DNA from: CAVPMN01 sp963706425
GTDB lineage: Bacteria > Actinomycetota > Acidimicrobiia > Acidimicrobiales > Acidimicrobilacustridaceae
DNA length: 64,000 nucleotides
Assembly (NCBI GenBank): GCA_963706425.1
Contig: CAVPMN010000020.1
Coordinates: 1,178,001 to 1,242,000 of the forward strand
Direction of reading: 5' to 3'
Positions 7,710 through 16,247 of this stretch are shown piece by piece. Numbering within the stretch: the stretch's first letter is position 1; every line of letters begins with the position of its first letter. The notes beneath the pieces were generated by a model, which was not told the DNA's origin, did no database searches, and was given only the letters and a program-made list of their open reading frames with translations. The position numbers were made by a program, and so were the translations under genes.

Positions 7710-8668
7710 CAGTAGCCGAGCTCCGCGCCGAGGGCGTCGGCGACCGCCCGGGTGGCCCGCACGCCGTGGGAGCGGGTGAAGAGATAGGGCACGTACGACA
7801 AGGGCAGGTCGCCCGGGAGATCCGAGCGCAGCCGGTCGATGTGCTCGGTCCTGGTGCGCCGCAGCGTCACCGCCAACTCGGCCCCGTCGAGGATCGGCTC
7901 GACGCCACCGCCCGTCGCCCCGTCGAGCGCGGCGGCGTACTCGGGCTCGCGCAGACGGTTGAAGATCTCCTCTTCGCCCCGACCGAACAGCTCGGGCAGC
8001 ACCTTGTTGACGATGACACCCGACAGCTCGACATCGGTCTCGGCACGAACGCGGTCGACCAACTCGAGGGTCTCGCTGACCGGCATCTCCTCGGGAGTGG
8101 CCACCACGACCGCACCGGTGATGGTCGGGTCGGAGAGGAGGTCGACCATCCAGCGGGTCTGGTCGCGCACCCGACCCACCTTCACCAGCTCGTTGATCGC
8201 CTGGGGTGCGCCGAGTTGGGCGACCACGTGGCCGGTCGCAGGAGCGTCGACGACGACGAGGTCGTAGTGGCGTTCGCGCACCTCCCAACAGAGCTTGCCG
8301 ACCGTGAGGATCTCCTTCACGCCCGGCGCGGCGTTGGCCACGAAGTCGAGGCTGCGGGCCAGCGGGCCGATGCGGGCCAGCAGCGGGATCTTCAGCTGGA
8401 GACGCAGGTACTCCTTCAGCGACTCCTCGGTGTTCATGGCCATGGCGAACAGGCCCGGGCTCAGCTCCTGGGGCTTGAAGGTGTTGGGCGCGGCCTCGAA
8501 GAAGTCGGCCAGGTTGCCCTTGGCATCGACCTCACAGACCAGCGTGCGCTTGCCCCGGTTGGCTGCCAGCAGCCCGAGCGCGGCGGCGATGCTGGTCTTG
8601 CCGACGCCACCCTTGCCGGTGACGAACAGCAGGCGATGGTCGAGCAGGTCGACCTCGCCAGGTGACAT
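7709..8668 (-). CDS. Get3/ArsA-like ATPase, first of a pair (Rv3679-like)
   Basis: This 319-residue partner of the ATPase at 6525 has a full deviant Walker A, GKGGVGKT at residues 18-25, VCEVDAKGNLADFF at about 43-56 and DLVVVDAPATGHVVAQL as the switch II region. Thus one subunit keeps the signature lysine (K19) and the other lacks it, as expected for an asymmetric heterodimer. The gene lies 17 nt after DUF3107 and overlaps the next ATPase by one base, so DUF3107 and the ATPase pair look like one operon. In mycobacteria the homologous pair lies beside a different whiB gene. Confidence 0.88.
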   Translation of the reverse strand: MSPGEVDLLDHRLLFVTGKGGVGKTSIAAALGLLAANRGKRTLVCEVDAKGNLADFFEAAPNTFKPQELSPGLFAMAMNTEESLKEYLRLQLKIPLLARIGPLARSLDFVANAAPGVKEILTVGKLCWEVRERHYDLVVVDAPATGHVVAQLGAPQAINELVKVGRVRDQTRWMVDLLSDPTITGAVVVATPEEMPVSETLELVDRVRAETDVELSGVIVNKVLPELFGRGEEEIFNRLREPEYAAALDGATGGGVEPILDGAELAVTLRRTRTEHIDRLRSDLPGDLPLSYVPYLFTRSHGVRATRAVADALGAELGY

Positions 8669-8685
8669 GGCCGGGTTCGACCTGA

Positions 8686-8922
8686 TCAGACCGCGCCGAA
8701 GCCGATGCGGCTCTTGGTCTCGGCGCTACCGATCTCGATCCACGCGATGCGCTCGGAGGGCACGCCGGTCTGCTTGCCGTGGCGGTCGGTGAACCAGAGC
8801 ACCCGGTCGTCGTCGGCGAGCGCCTGATCGACGGTGGCCTTCACCTGCTCGGGATCGGCGTCGGCGGGCAGCTCGACTTCGATCTCCTTCATGGTGTGCA
8901 GCACACCGATGCGAACATCCAC
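8686..8922 (-). CDS. DUF3107 family small protein
   Basis: This 78-residue protein starts VDVRIGVLHTMKEIEVELPA and ends GSAETKSRIGFGAV, the pattern of the actinobacterial DUF3107 family (TB9.4/Rv3208A type), whose molecular role is not established. I chose the GTG at 8922 rather than the internal ATG at 8892 because AGGAGG lies at 8932-8937, 9 nt upstream, and the first beta strand is then complete. It is the first gene of the ATPase operon. The intergenic region to mrp (8923-9097) contains no other gene. Confidence 0.87.
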   Translation of the reverse strand: MDVRIGVLHTMKEIEVELPADADPEQVKATVDQALADDDRVLWFTDRHGKQTGVPSERIAWIEIGSAETKSRIGFGAV

Positions 8923-9097
8923 GGGTGAGATCCTCCTGGGCGAGAGCGCCGACCGGTCGACGACGGACCCGGTCATGCTACGGGTCAGCCGTCCAGAGTG
9001 CCTACCGTCGCTCACACAAACGAACTGGTCACGCGGATCGACCGATTCTCTTGATCTGGACGGCCAGCTCGAGTTGGCGAATTCGGGTCGACCGCTG

Positions 9098-10241
9098 TCA
9101 GATGAGCTTGAGCTCGGGGTGGAACCGGCGGGTGGGGGCCAGCTCGACCTCGACCCTCTCGGCGATGGCCGCGAACGCCCTGGGCCGCCTCGCCGTCGGG
9201 CTCGGTGACCATGATCGGGCGGCCGTTGTCGCCGCCCTCGCGCAGCAGCGGCACGAGGGGCACCTGGCCGAGGAAGGGCACCTCGAGGCGCTCGGCCAGA
9301 TCGGCACCGCCGCCGGCACCGAACAGCTCGTAGCGGGTGCCGTCGTCCGCCGTGAACCACGACATGTTCTCGATGACGCCCTTGACCTCGAGGTTGACCT
9401 TGTCGGCCATGAGGCCCACCCGCTGGGCGACACGCTGCGCGGCCGGCTGCGGGGTGGTGACCACGTAGACCTCGGCGCGCGGGAGGAACTGGGCCAGCGA
9501 GATGGCGATGTCACCGGTGCCGGGCGGCAGGTCGATCAGCAGGTAGTCGGGCTCGTCCCAGTAGACATCGGTGAGGAACTGCTCGAGCGCCTTGTGCAGC
9601 ATCGGACCCCGCCAGATGACCGGCTGATCCTCTTCGACGAAGAAGCCCATCGAGATGCAGCGCACCCCGTGGCGCTCGGGCGGCACCAGCATCTGGTCGA
9701 TGACGACGGGTGGGCGGTCGACACCGAGCATCCGGGGCACCGAGAAGCCCCACACGTCGGCATCGACGACGGCGACCGAGTGGCCCCGATCGGCCAGCGC
9801 GATCGACAGGTTCACGGTGACCGACGACTTGCCCACACCGCCCTTGCCCGAGGCGATGAGCAGCACCCGGGTCTTCGACGACGGATCGGCGAACGGGATG
9901 GCCCGACCTTCGGCGTGGCCGTGAGCCTGCTGGCTGCCCGCCGTGGCGGCCGGATCACCGTGCAGCATCTCGCGCAGGCGGGCCCGCTCGTCGTCGGTCA
10001 TCACCGTGAAGTCGAGCGAGAACGACGACACGCCGTCGAGCGCCTCGACGGCCTGGGTCACCCGGTTGGTGATCTCGTTGCGCAGCGGGCAACCGGCGAC
10101 CGTGAGGGCCACCACCACCGACACATCACCGCCGTCGATCGAGACCTGGCGCACCATCTCGAGGTCGACGATGCTGCGGTGCAGCTCAGGGTCCTCGACC
10201 GGTCGGAGGGCCTCGACGACGTCGGATTCGGTGACGGACAT
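9098..10241 (-). CDS. mrp: Mrp/NBP35-type Fe-S cluster carrier ATPase (one frameshift)
   Basis: The repaired product is 380 residues. Residues 5-80 form a MIP18/DUF59 domain (VEALRPVEDPELHRSIVDL), followed by the P-loop GKGGVGKSS at 132-140 and DYLLIDLPPGTGDIAISL. The CXXC that binds a bridging cluster in many Mrp proteins is replaced in ENMSWFTADDGTRYELFG; I believe such loss is common in actinobacteria. The frame breaks at 9178-9180, where one extra base turns CAGGCG into CAGGGCG on the minus strand. Removing it restores AAQAFAAIAERVEVELAP and a stop at 9098. AGGAG lies 7-8 nt before the ATG. The gene is divergent from a SufR-like regulator, consistent with Fe-S cluster assembly. Confidence 0.9.
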
Positions 10242-10305
10242 GGTGCGACTCCTGTTGGCCACGACGAGTGCCCGCCCGGGGCGGGATCGGCGTCGAGGAA
10301 TTTCC

Positions 10306-10319
10306 CCTACGGCCGTAGG
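10306..10319. promoter_or_regulatory. 14-bp perfect palindrome, probable operator of the SufR-like regulator
   Basis: CCTACGGCCGTAGG is fully self-complementary and lies in the 90-nt gap between divergent mrp and the regulator gene, ending one base before the -10 box TAGAAT (10320-10325). A repressor bound here would cover the -35/-10 spacer. Autoregulation and control of mrp are inferred. Confidence 0.55.
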
Positions 10320-10325
10320 TAGAAT
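10320..10325 (+). promoter_or_regulatory. -10 box, leaderless start of SufR-like regulator
   Basis: TAGAAT (10320-10325), six bases, then GTG at 10332. No Shine-Dalgarno sequence is present, so the transcript should begin at or next to the start codon. Confidence 0.6.
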
Positions 10326-10331
10326 ATCGAG

Positions 10332-11051
10332 GTGGCCACGCCACCCCTCACCGCCACCGACTTCTCGTCGGCGGTCACCGCCATCTCCGCCGCCTTCGGT
10401 GACCCCACCCGTCGGACGATCTACCTCTACGCCCGCGACCACGACGAGGGCGTCACCGCGGCCGAGGTGGCCGAGCACTTCGCGCTCCACCCCAACGTCG
10501 CCCGGCACCATCTCGACAAGCTCACGGGCGGGGGCTATCTCGAGGTCGCCGTCGCTCGCGCCGGCCGCACGGGCGCCGGTCGCCCGTCGAAGCGCTACCG
10601 CGCCACGGCCAACGAGGCCGATCTCGCCATCCCGGTGCGCCACGACGATCTGCTCGTCATGCTGCTCGGGCGGGCGCTGTCGCTGTTGCCCGACGACCAG
10701 GCGGCAGTCATGGCCGAAGAGGTCGGCGCCGAGTACGGACGGCTGATGGCCAGGGCCATGGGCGATCCGGCCGATCAGCAGCGTTCGTTCCAGGCCGCCA
10801 TGCACGCCGTCGCCGACGCGCTCACTGCGCACGGCTTCGCCGCTCATGCCGAACGGCGCAACAACGAGCTGCGCATCGTGTCCGAGCACTGCCCGTTCGG
10901 CGACGCGGTGCGCGACAACCCTGTCATCTGCGCGGTCGATCGGGGCCTCGTGCGAGGCATGCTCGGCGAGCTCTACGGCGACGCCACCACCGAGCTCGAG
11001 ACCTCGATGGCTCTCGGCGGCGACGTGTGCGTCACCACCGTCGAAGGCTGA
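10332..11051 (+). CDS. SufR-like Fe-S-responsive HTH transcriptional regulator
   Basis: This 239-residue protein has an N-terminal winged helix (helix-turn-helix about 41-70, VTAAEVAEHFALHPNVARHH) and a C-terminal domain with C187 and C200, spaced C-X12-C as in SufR regulators, plus C233. SufR-type proteins bind an Fe-S cluster through such cysteines and repress suf genes when the cluster is present. Context supports this: divergent mrp, a cysteine desulfurase 22 nt downstream and a palindromic operator at the promoter. It belongs to the wider COG2345/ArsR-like group; cluster binding itself is inferred. The start is set by the -10 box six bases upstream. Confidence 0.8.
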   Translation: MATPPLTATDFSSAVTAISAAFGDPTRRTIYLYARDHDEGVTAAEVAEHFALHPNVARHHLDKLTGGGYLEVAVARAGRTGAGRPSKRYRATANEADLAIPVRHDDLLVMLLGRALSLLPDDQAAVMAEEVGAEYGRLMARAMGDPADQQRSFQAAMHAVADALTAHGFAAHAERRNNELRIVSEHCPFGDAVRDNPVICAVDRGLVRGMLGELYGDATTELETSMALGGDVCVTTVEG

Positions 11052-11073
11052 CCGGCGCGGACGGTTGGTCGCC

Positions 11074-12192
11074 GTGACCCGCCACTACCTCGACCATGCG
11101 TCGACCTCGCCGCTACGACCCGAAGCGGCGGCCGCGTTCGTCGGCTGGCTGCGCGAACCCCACGGCGATCCGAGCCGAATCCACCACGAGGGCATGGCCA
11201 CCCGGGTCGCCATCGAGCAGGCCCGAGACCAGGTCGCGGAGATGCTCAACGCCCGCTCGCGCGAGATCGTCTTCACCAGCGGTGCCACCGAGGCCATCGC
11301 CATGGCCACCTGGGGGGCAGCCGAGCGAGGACCGCACATGGTGATGGCGGCGGTCGAGCACTCGGCGGTCCGCGAGTCGGCTACTGCGTTTGCCGACGAG
11401 GTCACGGTTGTGGGTGTCGATCACCTCGGCCGCATCGACGCGTCTCGCCTGATCGAGGCGATCCGTCCCGACACCGCCCTCGTGCACCTCCAGTGGGGCA
11501 ACCACGAGGTGGGCACGCTGCAACCGGTCGCCGAGGTCGTCGCCGCCTGCCGCGAGCGCGACGTGCTCGTGCATGTCGACGCTGCTCAGGCGGTCGGGCA
11601 CGTGCCCGTCGACATCCGAGCGCTCGAGCCCGACCTGCTCTCGATCAGCGGCCACAAGTTCGGCGGGCCCACCGGCATCGGCGTGTTGGTCGTGCGCCGC
11701 GGTGTGCGGCTGCGTCCGCTGCTCGTCGGCGGCGACCAGGAGCGGGCCCGACGGGCCGGGCTCGAGAACGCGGCCGCCATCGTGGCGCTGGGGGTCACCT
11801 GCGCCACGATCACGCCCGACCGGCTCGCCGACGAGATGGCTGCGGCCCGGCGCCTCACCGATCGGGTGACCGACGCAGCCACGAGAGTTCCCGGCATCGA
11901 GCTCTACGGCGACCCGAACGACCGCCTGCCCCAACTCGTGTGCCTCGGTATCGCCGACATCGAGCCGCAGGCAGTGCTGCTCGGGCTCGACCAGGCCGGC
12001 ATCGCCGCGCACTCGGGGAGCGCCTGCTCCTCCGAGGCGCTCGAACCGTCGCCGGTGCTCGAGGCGATGGGGGTCGACGCCCATCGCTCGCTGCGGGTCT
12101 CGGTGGGCTGGAACACCACCGACGCCGACATCGACGCGCTGGTCGATGCCCTGCCCCGAGTGGTCGACAAGCTGCGCGGCCTGCGCAACTAA
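11074..12192 (+). CDS. cysteine desulfurase (NifS/IscS type)
   Basis: This 372-residue PLP enzyme removes sulfur from cysteine for Fe-S cluster and thio-cofactor synthesis. The N-terminal HYLDHASTSPLRPEA segment, the PLP lysine K195 in SISGHKFGGPTG, AVEHSAV (H96) and the catalytic loop SGSACSSEALEPSPVL with C318 are all present; the serine-rich short loop marks group I (NifS/IscS). It follows the SufR-like regulator by 22 nt and is probably in its operon. I chose the GTG at 11074; a TTG at 11065 is possible, and neither has a strong ribosome binding site. A 50-bp palindrome begins 13 nt after the stop. Confidence 0.92.
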   Translation: MTRHYLDHASTSPLRPEAAAAFVGWLREPHGDPSRIHHEGMATRVAIEQARDQVAEMLNARSREIVFTSGATEAIAMATWGAAERGPHMVMAAVEHSAVRESATAFADEVTVVGVDHLGRIDASRLIEAIRPDTALVHLQWGNHEVGTLQPVAEVVAACRERDVLVHVDAAQAVGHVPVDIRALEPDLLSISGHKFGGPTGIGVLVVRRGVRLRPLLVGGDQERARRAGLENAAAIVALGVTCATITPDRLADEMAAARRLTDRVTDAATRVPGIELYGDPNDRLPQLVCLGIADIEPQAVLLGLDQAGIAAHSGSACSSEALEPSPVLEAMGVDAHRSLRVSVGWNTTDADIDALVDALPRVVDKLRGLRN

Positions 12193-12205
12193 GCCCCGAA
12201 CTCCC

Positions 12206-12255
12206 CGAAATCGGTGCGTGAAACAACCCATGGGTTGTTTCACGCACCGATTTCG
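12206..12255. repeat. 50-bp perfect palindrome, family 1 copy 1
   Basis: Both arms are 25 bp and fully complementary with no spacer; the left arm starts CGAAATCGGTGCGTGAAACA and the centre is CCCATGGG. It lies 13 nt after the desulfurase stop and 15 nt before the stop of the converging oxidoreductase. The outer arms are identical to those at 30286-30332 and 37118-37168. It could act as a two-way terminator or a repetitive extragenic palindrome. Confidence 0.95.
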
Positions 12256-12270
12256 CTGGGTTGGACTCGG

Positions 12271-13561
12271 TCAGTCGATGCCGTAGCGGCCGGCGAAGCT
12301 CGACCAGGTGGCCCAGGGGAAGTCGGGTCGGGCCCACCGGGCGACGAGCTGGGGCGCGGGCGCGGGCAGGTTCGGCGGCGGTCCGTCGGGCACCATCGGC
12401 TCGCCCAGCGACTCGGCGACCCGTTCGGCGACCACGTCGCCGAGCACCATGGCGTAGCCGGGATGCGACGGGCACAGCGCGAGGAATCCGTCGAGGCCGA
12501 AGTTGTCGAGCTTGGCCGGAACGGGTGTGGCCAGCTGGTCGGCCCCGTCCCCGGCCACCATCGGGTGCTGCACGCGACGTGCCACGTACGTCGACCATCT
12601 GCAGTGAGTCGGCCGAGTAGTCGAGCTGCGGGCTCAGGTCGAAGAGCAGGGTGACGATGTGGGCCACGACCTCGGGCACGACGGCCGGTTCGAAGCGAGT
12701 GTCGTCGAGGCCGAGCACGGTGTTGTCGTGATCGGGCGCGCCCATCACGATCCACACCACGTCGTCGGTGCCGCTCAGCGGTTGGGCGACGATCTCGAGC
12801 CCACCGAACCATCCCGACACCAGCGGCAGCGCGCCACGCACGCAGACGATCGGCACGCGTTGCACCGCCTGCGACTCTTTGGCCAGCTCGCGGTGCTCGA
12901 GGCGCGCCGCCTGATCGGCGAAGCGACGGGCGATCAGGTCGAGCAAGGTGGCGTTGCCGACGCCGGCCGCCGCCACCACGAACCGGGGCACGACGGGAAT
13001 CGTGCTGCCCCCGACACCGATCTGCACATGATCGATGGCCTCGTCACCGATGAGCCCGAACCGCACCACCCGGCCCTCGAGGCACACGGCATCGAGTCCG
13101 CTACGAAGCTCGGCCAACGCCGACGCGGGGTTGAGGACCAGATCGTTCTCGAGGAGGAAGGAGGCGCCACCGTCGAGCGAGCCGCCCTCGAACACCGGCG
13201 GGAGATCGGCCGGAGCGTGGGCCAGGGTGGCGTCGTCCCACAGGCGGGAGAGGGCTTCGCCGGTGCCGTCGGTGGTGGCGAAGTAGGTGGGCGCGTAGTC
13301 GTGCGGGACCTCGTTGGACTCGGCCCACAGCCGCCAGTAGCCCGCAGCCCGGCGCGCGGGCTGGATGCGGGCCACGTCGTTGCCCTCGTAGCCGGCCGAC
13401 AGGTGGCCCGACCATTCGAGCGTCTCACTCGGGACCGTGGGGTCGGAGACCACACAGACCGAGTAGCGGTGCTGCAACGCTCTCGCCACATAGAGCCCCT
13501 GCAGCCCCGAACCGATGACGAGGACGTCGACGGCCAGGTCACCGTCGAGCTCACCGCTCAT
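12271..13561 (-). CDS. FAD-dependent oxidoreductase, DAO-like (one frameshift)
   Basis: The repaired product is 429 residues. It opens with a dinucleotide-binding VDVLVIGSGLQGLYVARAL (residues 11-29) and keeps later FAD-contact regions such as FVVAAAGVGNATLLDL. It resembles amino-acid-oxidase/glycine-oxidase-type flavoproteins, but I cannot name the substrate. The frame breaks at 12582-12583, where one extra base (GTGGCACG for GTGCACG on the minus strand) separates QMVDVR from ARRVQHPMVAGDGADQ. The repaired end is FAGRYGID with TGA at 12271-12273. No clear ribosome binding site precedes the ATG at 13561. It converges on the cysteine desulfurase across a long palindrome. Confidence 0.82.
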
Positions 13562-13756
13562 CTGTACGAGTCATGACCCTCGACCGACCACCTGCGACCG
13601 TTGCCTCCTCATACAACAACCGTCGGGCGACGCCCGTCGGATGGCTGCGCTCCGGGCGCCCGACGACGGTCTTCACCCTCCCGGCACCAAGCCGCCGTCA
13701 TGCTAGCGGTGGCCGATCGAGCGGCCGGTGACGCAGGAGGGGACGTCGGGCGCGGC

Positions 13757-13762
13757 TATCGT
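13757..13762 (+). promoter_or_regulatory. -10 box, leaderless start of sixA
   Basis: TATCGT (13757-13762), six bases, then GTG at 13769; no Shine-Dalgarno sequence. The 207-nt stretch 13562-13768 upstream otherwise holds no gene. Confidence 0.5.
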
Positions 13763-13768
13763 GCCGCC

Positions 13769-14227
13769 GTGCCCGTGTATCTGATCCGCCACGCGCACGC
13801 CGGCTCGCGGTCGGACTGGCGGGGCGACGATCGCGAGCGTCCGATCAGCACGAAGGGCCGAACGCAAGAGGCGTCGTTGCGCAAACGACTGGCCACCCAG
13901 AAGGTCGGGCGAGTGCTGTCGAGCCCGTCGCGCCGCTGCATCGAAACCGTCGAGGGCATCGCCGACGACGCCGGCGTCGACGTCGAGATCCGTCCCGAGC
14001 TCGACGAGGGCGCCGACCCCGACACGGCCATCGCGCTGCTCACGCAGCTCACCGACACCAACCCGGTCATCTGCAGCCACGGCGACCTGTTGCCCAAGCT
14101 GCTGCGCAGGTTCAGCGCGGCCGGCATGAAGACCAAGGACTCGAGCATCAGCCAGAAGGGCTCGCTCTGGGTCGTCGAGATGGACGGCGATCGGCCGGTC
14201 AAGGGCCGCTACTACCCGCCGGCCTGA
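13769..14227 (+). CDS. sixA: SixA-type histidine phosphatase family protein
   Basis: This 152-residue protein begins VPVYLIRHAHAGSRSDWRGDD with the RHA phosphate-binding triad (R7-H8-A9) of the phosphoglycerate-mutase-like superfamily. It also has SSPSRRCIETVEGIA and VICSHGDLLPKLLRR, carrying the second catalytic histidine. SixA removes phosphate from phosphohistidine on signalling or phosphotransfer proteins, though actinobacterial members may act on other substrates. I chose the GTG at 13769 because the fold starts there and a TATCGT box lies six bases upstream; the longer open frame from 13601 has no conserved content. Confidence 0.85.
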   Translation: MPVYLIRHAHAGSRSDWRGDDRERPISTKGRTQEASLRKRLATQKVGRVLSSPSRRCIETVEGIADDAGVDVEIRPELDEGADPDTAIALLTQLTDTNPVICSHGDLLPKLLRRFSAAGMKTKDSSISQKGSLWVVEMDGDRPVKGRYYPPA

Positions 14228-14245
14228 GCTACCCCGGAGCCTGAG

Positions 14246-15151
14246 CTATCCCGCAGAGGTTGCGGCGGACGCGTCGAGTCGGGCCCGCAGCGACTCGACC
14301 AGTTGCGCCATCTGGGCCGGCAGGGCGGCGGGATCGACGCTGTCGAGGTCGGCCCGGGCCTCGTCCGGCCGGCCGGCGTTGTCGAGCAGGATGGCCCGGA
14401 AGATGCGGGCATCGGGGTAGGTGGGATCGGTGTCGACCGCCCGGGTGAGCCATTCGAGCGACGCGGTGTCGAGGTCGGTGCCGGCCTGGCCGCCACCGGC
14501 CTGTAGAGCGAGGTTGTGCAGCAGCCACCCTCGATAGGTCATCGCCTCGACGTTGTCGGGCTGCAGATCGAGTGCCCGGTCATACGCGTCGATCGCCGAT
14601 CGGTAGGCCTCGACGGCGGCCTGTGTGTCGTTCTCCTGCAACGCGGCCTGGGCCTCGGAGATGTAACGACTGGCCTTGGCCAGCTCGTCGATGCTGCTCT
14701 CGCGGATGTCGCCGGTGAGGGTGTCTCCTGGCTCGCGCTCGCCCGACGCGTTCATCACGAACCAGCCGGCGCCGATGGCGACGACGAGCACCACGGCGGC
14801 GACGAGCCACGATCGGGTGGTCTGGCGTGGCGGCCGGGCGGTGACGATGGCCGCCTTGCGTTCGTCGATGGCGCGCAACGCCGCGGCTGCCCGAGCGGTG
14901 TAGTCGTCCTTCAGCGCCCGATAGTCGGTGTCGTCGACGTCACCTGCATCGTGCTCTCGTTCGAGGTCCTCGAGCGACCGGAGCAGGAAGTCGCGCTCCT
15001 CTTCGAGGGCGGCGAGCGCATCGGGGTCGAGATCGCCCCGCCTCGGTGGCCGAGGTGCAGGCGCGGGCTCGGAGGCGGGCGATGACGGCGGCACTGTCGC
15101 CGATGGGCCCTTGGCAGCCCGCCGGGCGCGCGTGCCGCTCGGCTGGCTCAC
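14246..15151 (-). CDS. ccmI: CcmI-like TPR protein of cytochrome c maturation
   Basis: This 301-residue protein has a Pro-rich N-terminal part, then a coiled segment (LEEERDFLLRSLEDLEREHD, about 50-69) typical of CcmI/CycH, a single membrane helix (SWLVAAVVLVVAIGAGWFV, about 114-132) and C-terminal tetratricopeptide repeats (AYDRALDLQPDNVEAMTYRG, LEWLTRAVDTDPTYPDA). CcmI delivers apocytochrome c to the CcmF/CcmH haem lyase. Its GTG overlaps the ccmH stop by four bases (GTGA). It is the last gene of the ccm operon and ends 18 nt from the converging sixA gene. Confidence 0.87.
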   Translation of the reverse strand: MSQPSGTRARRAAKGPSATVPPSSPASEPAPAPRPPRRGDLDPDALAALEEERDFLLRSLEDLEREHDAGDVDDTDYRALKDDYTARAAAALRAIDERKAAIVTARPPRQTTRSWLVAAVVLVVAIGAGWFVMNASGEREPGDTLTGDIRESSIDELAKASRYISEAQAALQENDTQAAVEAYRSAIDAYDRALDLQPDNVEAMTYRGWLLHNLALQAGGGQAGTDLDTASLEWLTRAVDTDPTYPDARIFRAILLDNAGRPDEARADLDSVDPAALPAQMAQLVESLRARLDASAATSAG

Positions 15152-15705
15152 GTCGTGCCCTCGTCGGCGGGGGGTCGGTCTGTTGTGTCCTGGTTCGCGG
15201 CGCCTCCCTGTCGGGCCAGCGCAGCGTCGACCAGGGCCCGATCGGCATCGGTGGCCGAGCGCTCGCCCTCGGCTTTCCACCGGCGAAAGACCACCACCAG
15301 GCCGGCTCCGGCGAGCACGACCACGACCACCGGGATGGCCCACACCAGCCCGGCCACGCCCGAGCTGCTCGGCGTGAGCTGCACGTCGGCGCCGTAGACG
15401 CTGACATAGGCGGCCCGGATCTCGTCGTCGGTCTGGCCGGCCTCGACGCGGTCGGCGATGTCGGCCCGGATCTCGCGTGAGGTGAGCGCGTTGGAGTCGG
15501 CGACCGACTCACCCCGGCAGGTGGGGCACTTGATGGTCTTGGAGATGGCCGTGACGCGATCCTGCGTGCTCTCGGGACCACGCGTGCGGGTGGCACCGAT
15601 GGCGAGGGCCACCACCAGCACGAGCGCCATGGCGGCCCACGGCAGCCACGTGCGGGCCGAACCTCCCGTCGCTCGCCTCTCCCTGCGAGGCGAGGTCGCG
15701 CTCAC
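15148..15705 (-). CDS. ccmH: cytochrome c maturation protein CcmH
   Basis: This 185-residue thiol-redox protein carries the CcmH signature KCPTCRGESVADSNA with C60 and C63, flanked by an N-terminal membrane helix (about 22-39) and a C-terminal one (LVWAIPVVVVVLAGAGLVVV). CcmH reduces or holds the CXXCH cysteines of apocytochrome c for haem attachment. The GTG start overlaps the ccmG stop (GTGA), and its own stop overlaps the ccmI start in the same way. A longer upstream frame to 16053 lies inside ccmG and is not real. Confidence 0.92.
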   Translation of the reverse strand: MSATSPRRERRATGGSARTWLPWAAMALVLVVALAIGATRTRGPESTQDRVTAISKTIKCPTCRGESVADSNALTSREIRADIADRVEAGQTDDEIRAAYVSVYGADVQLTPSSSGVAGLVWAIPVVVVVLAGAGLVVVFRRWKAEGERSATDADRALVDAALARQGGAANQDTTDRPPADEGTT

Positions 15706-16247
15706 GAGGCCTCCTCGGCCGGCGCGGGCGACATGACCTCGTTCAGCTGATCGGCGGTCACGCCACTGATGAACTTGGCCACCACGATGCCGTCGGGCGC
15801 CACCACGTAGGACTCGGGCACACCCGTGACCCCGAACGACAGCGCGGTGCGGCCGGTGTCGCCGATCACCACGGGCCAGTCGCCGCCGTTGTTCTCGAAG
15901 AACTCCTCGAGCGCCTCGGGCGAGTCCTGGAAGGCGACGCTCACCACCTCGGCGTCGCCGGCCTCGTCGTGCTCCTCGACGAAGCGGACCAGCTCGGGAT
16001 GCTCGACCTGGCACGGCACGCACCAGGTGGCGAAGAAGTTGACCACCACCCAACGACCGCGCCAGTCGTCGATGTCGAACTCCTCACCGTCGAGGGTGGG
16101 ACCCGCCACTGCGGGCACCGGCTTGCCGAGCAGCGGGCTCGACACGCCGCGGTCGTCGACGTTGTCGCGCGTGGCCAGCACGCCGATGAACACCACCAGC
16201 ACGACGCCCACGATCAGCGCGCCCCAGCGGGCCGGATGGCCGCTCAC
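15702..16247 (-). CDS. ccmG: thioredoxin-like CcmG/DsbE/ResA protein
   Basis: This 181-residue membrane-anchored thioredoxin has one N-terminal helix (LIVGVVLVVFIGVLA, 11-25) and the active site WCVPC with C76 and C79 in VVNFFATWCVPCQVEHP. The cis-proline strand is GVTGVPESYVVAPDG. It should reduce apocytochrome c or CcmH outside the membrane. The GTG at 16247 overlaps the ccmF stop by four bases. Confidence 0.93.
   Translation of the reverse strand: MSGHPARWGALIVGVVLVVFIGVLATRDNVDDRGVSSPLLGKPVPAVAGPTLDGEEFDIDDWRGRWVVVNFFATWCVPCQVEHPELVRFVEEHDEAGDAEVVSVAFQDSPEALEEFFENNGGDWPVVIGDTGRTALSFGVTGVPESYVVAPDGIVVAKFISGVTADQLNEVMSPAPAEEAS

Noticed and set aside
12214..12654. Open frames starting inside the palindromes (also near 30292 and 37130)
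   Set aside because: Their starts come from the GTGAAAC bases of the repeat, and they run antisense through real genes with no conserved content.
13619..13672. Imperfect inverted repeat CCGTCGGGCG ... CGCCCGACGACGG between the FAD oxidoreductase and sixA
   Set aside because: Arms differ by a 3-nt insertion, and GC-rich sequence makes such pairs common; no promoter element is associated.
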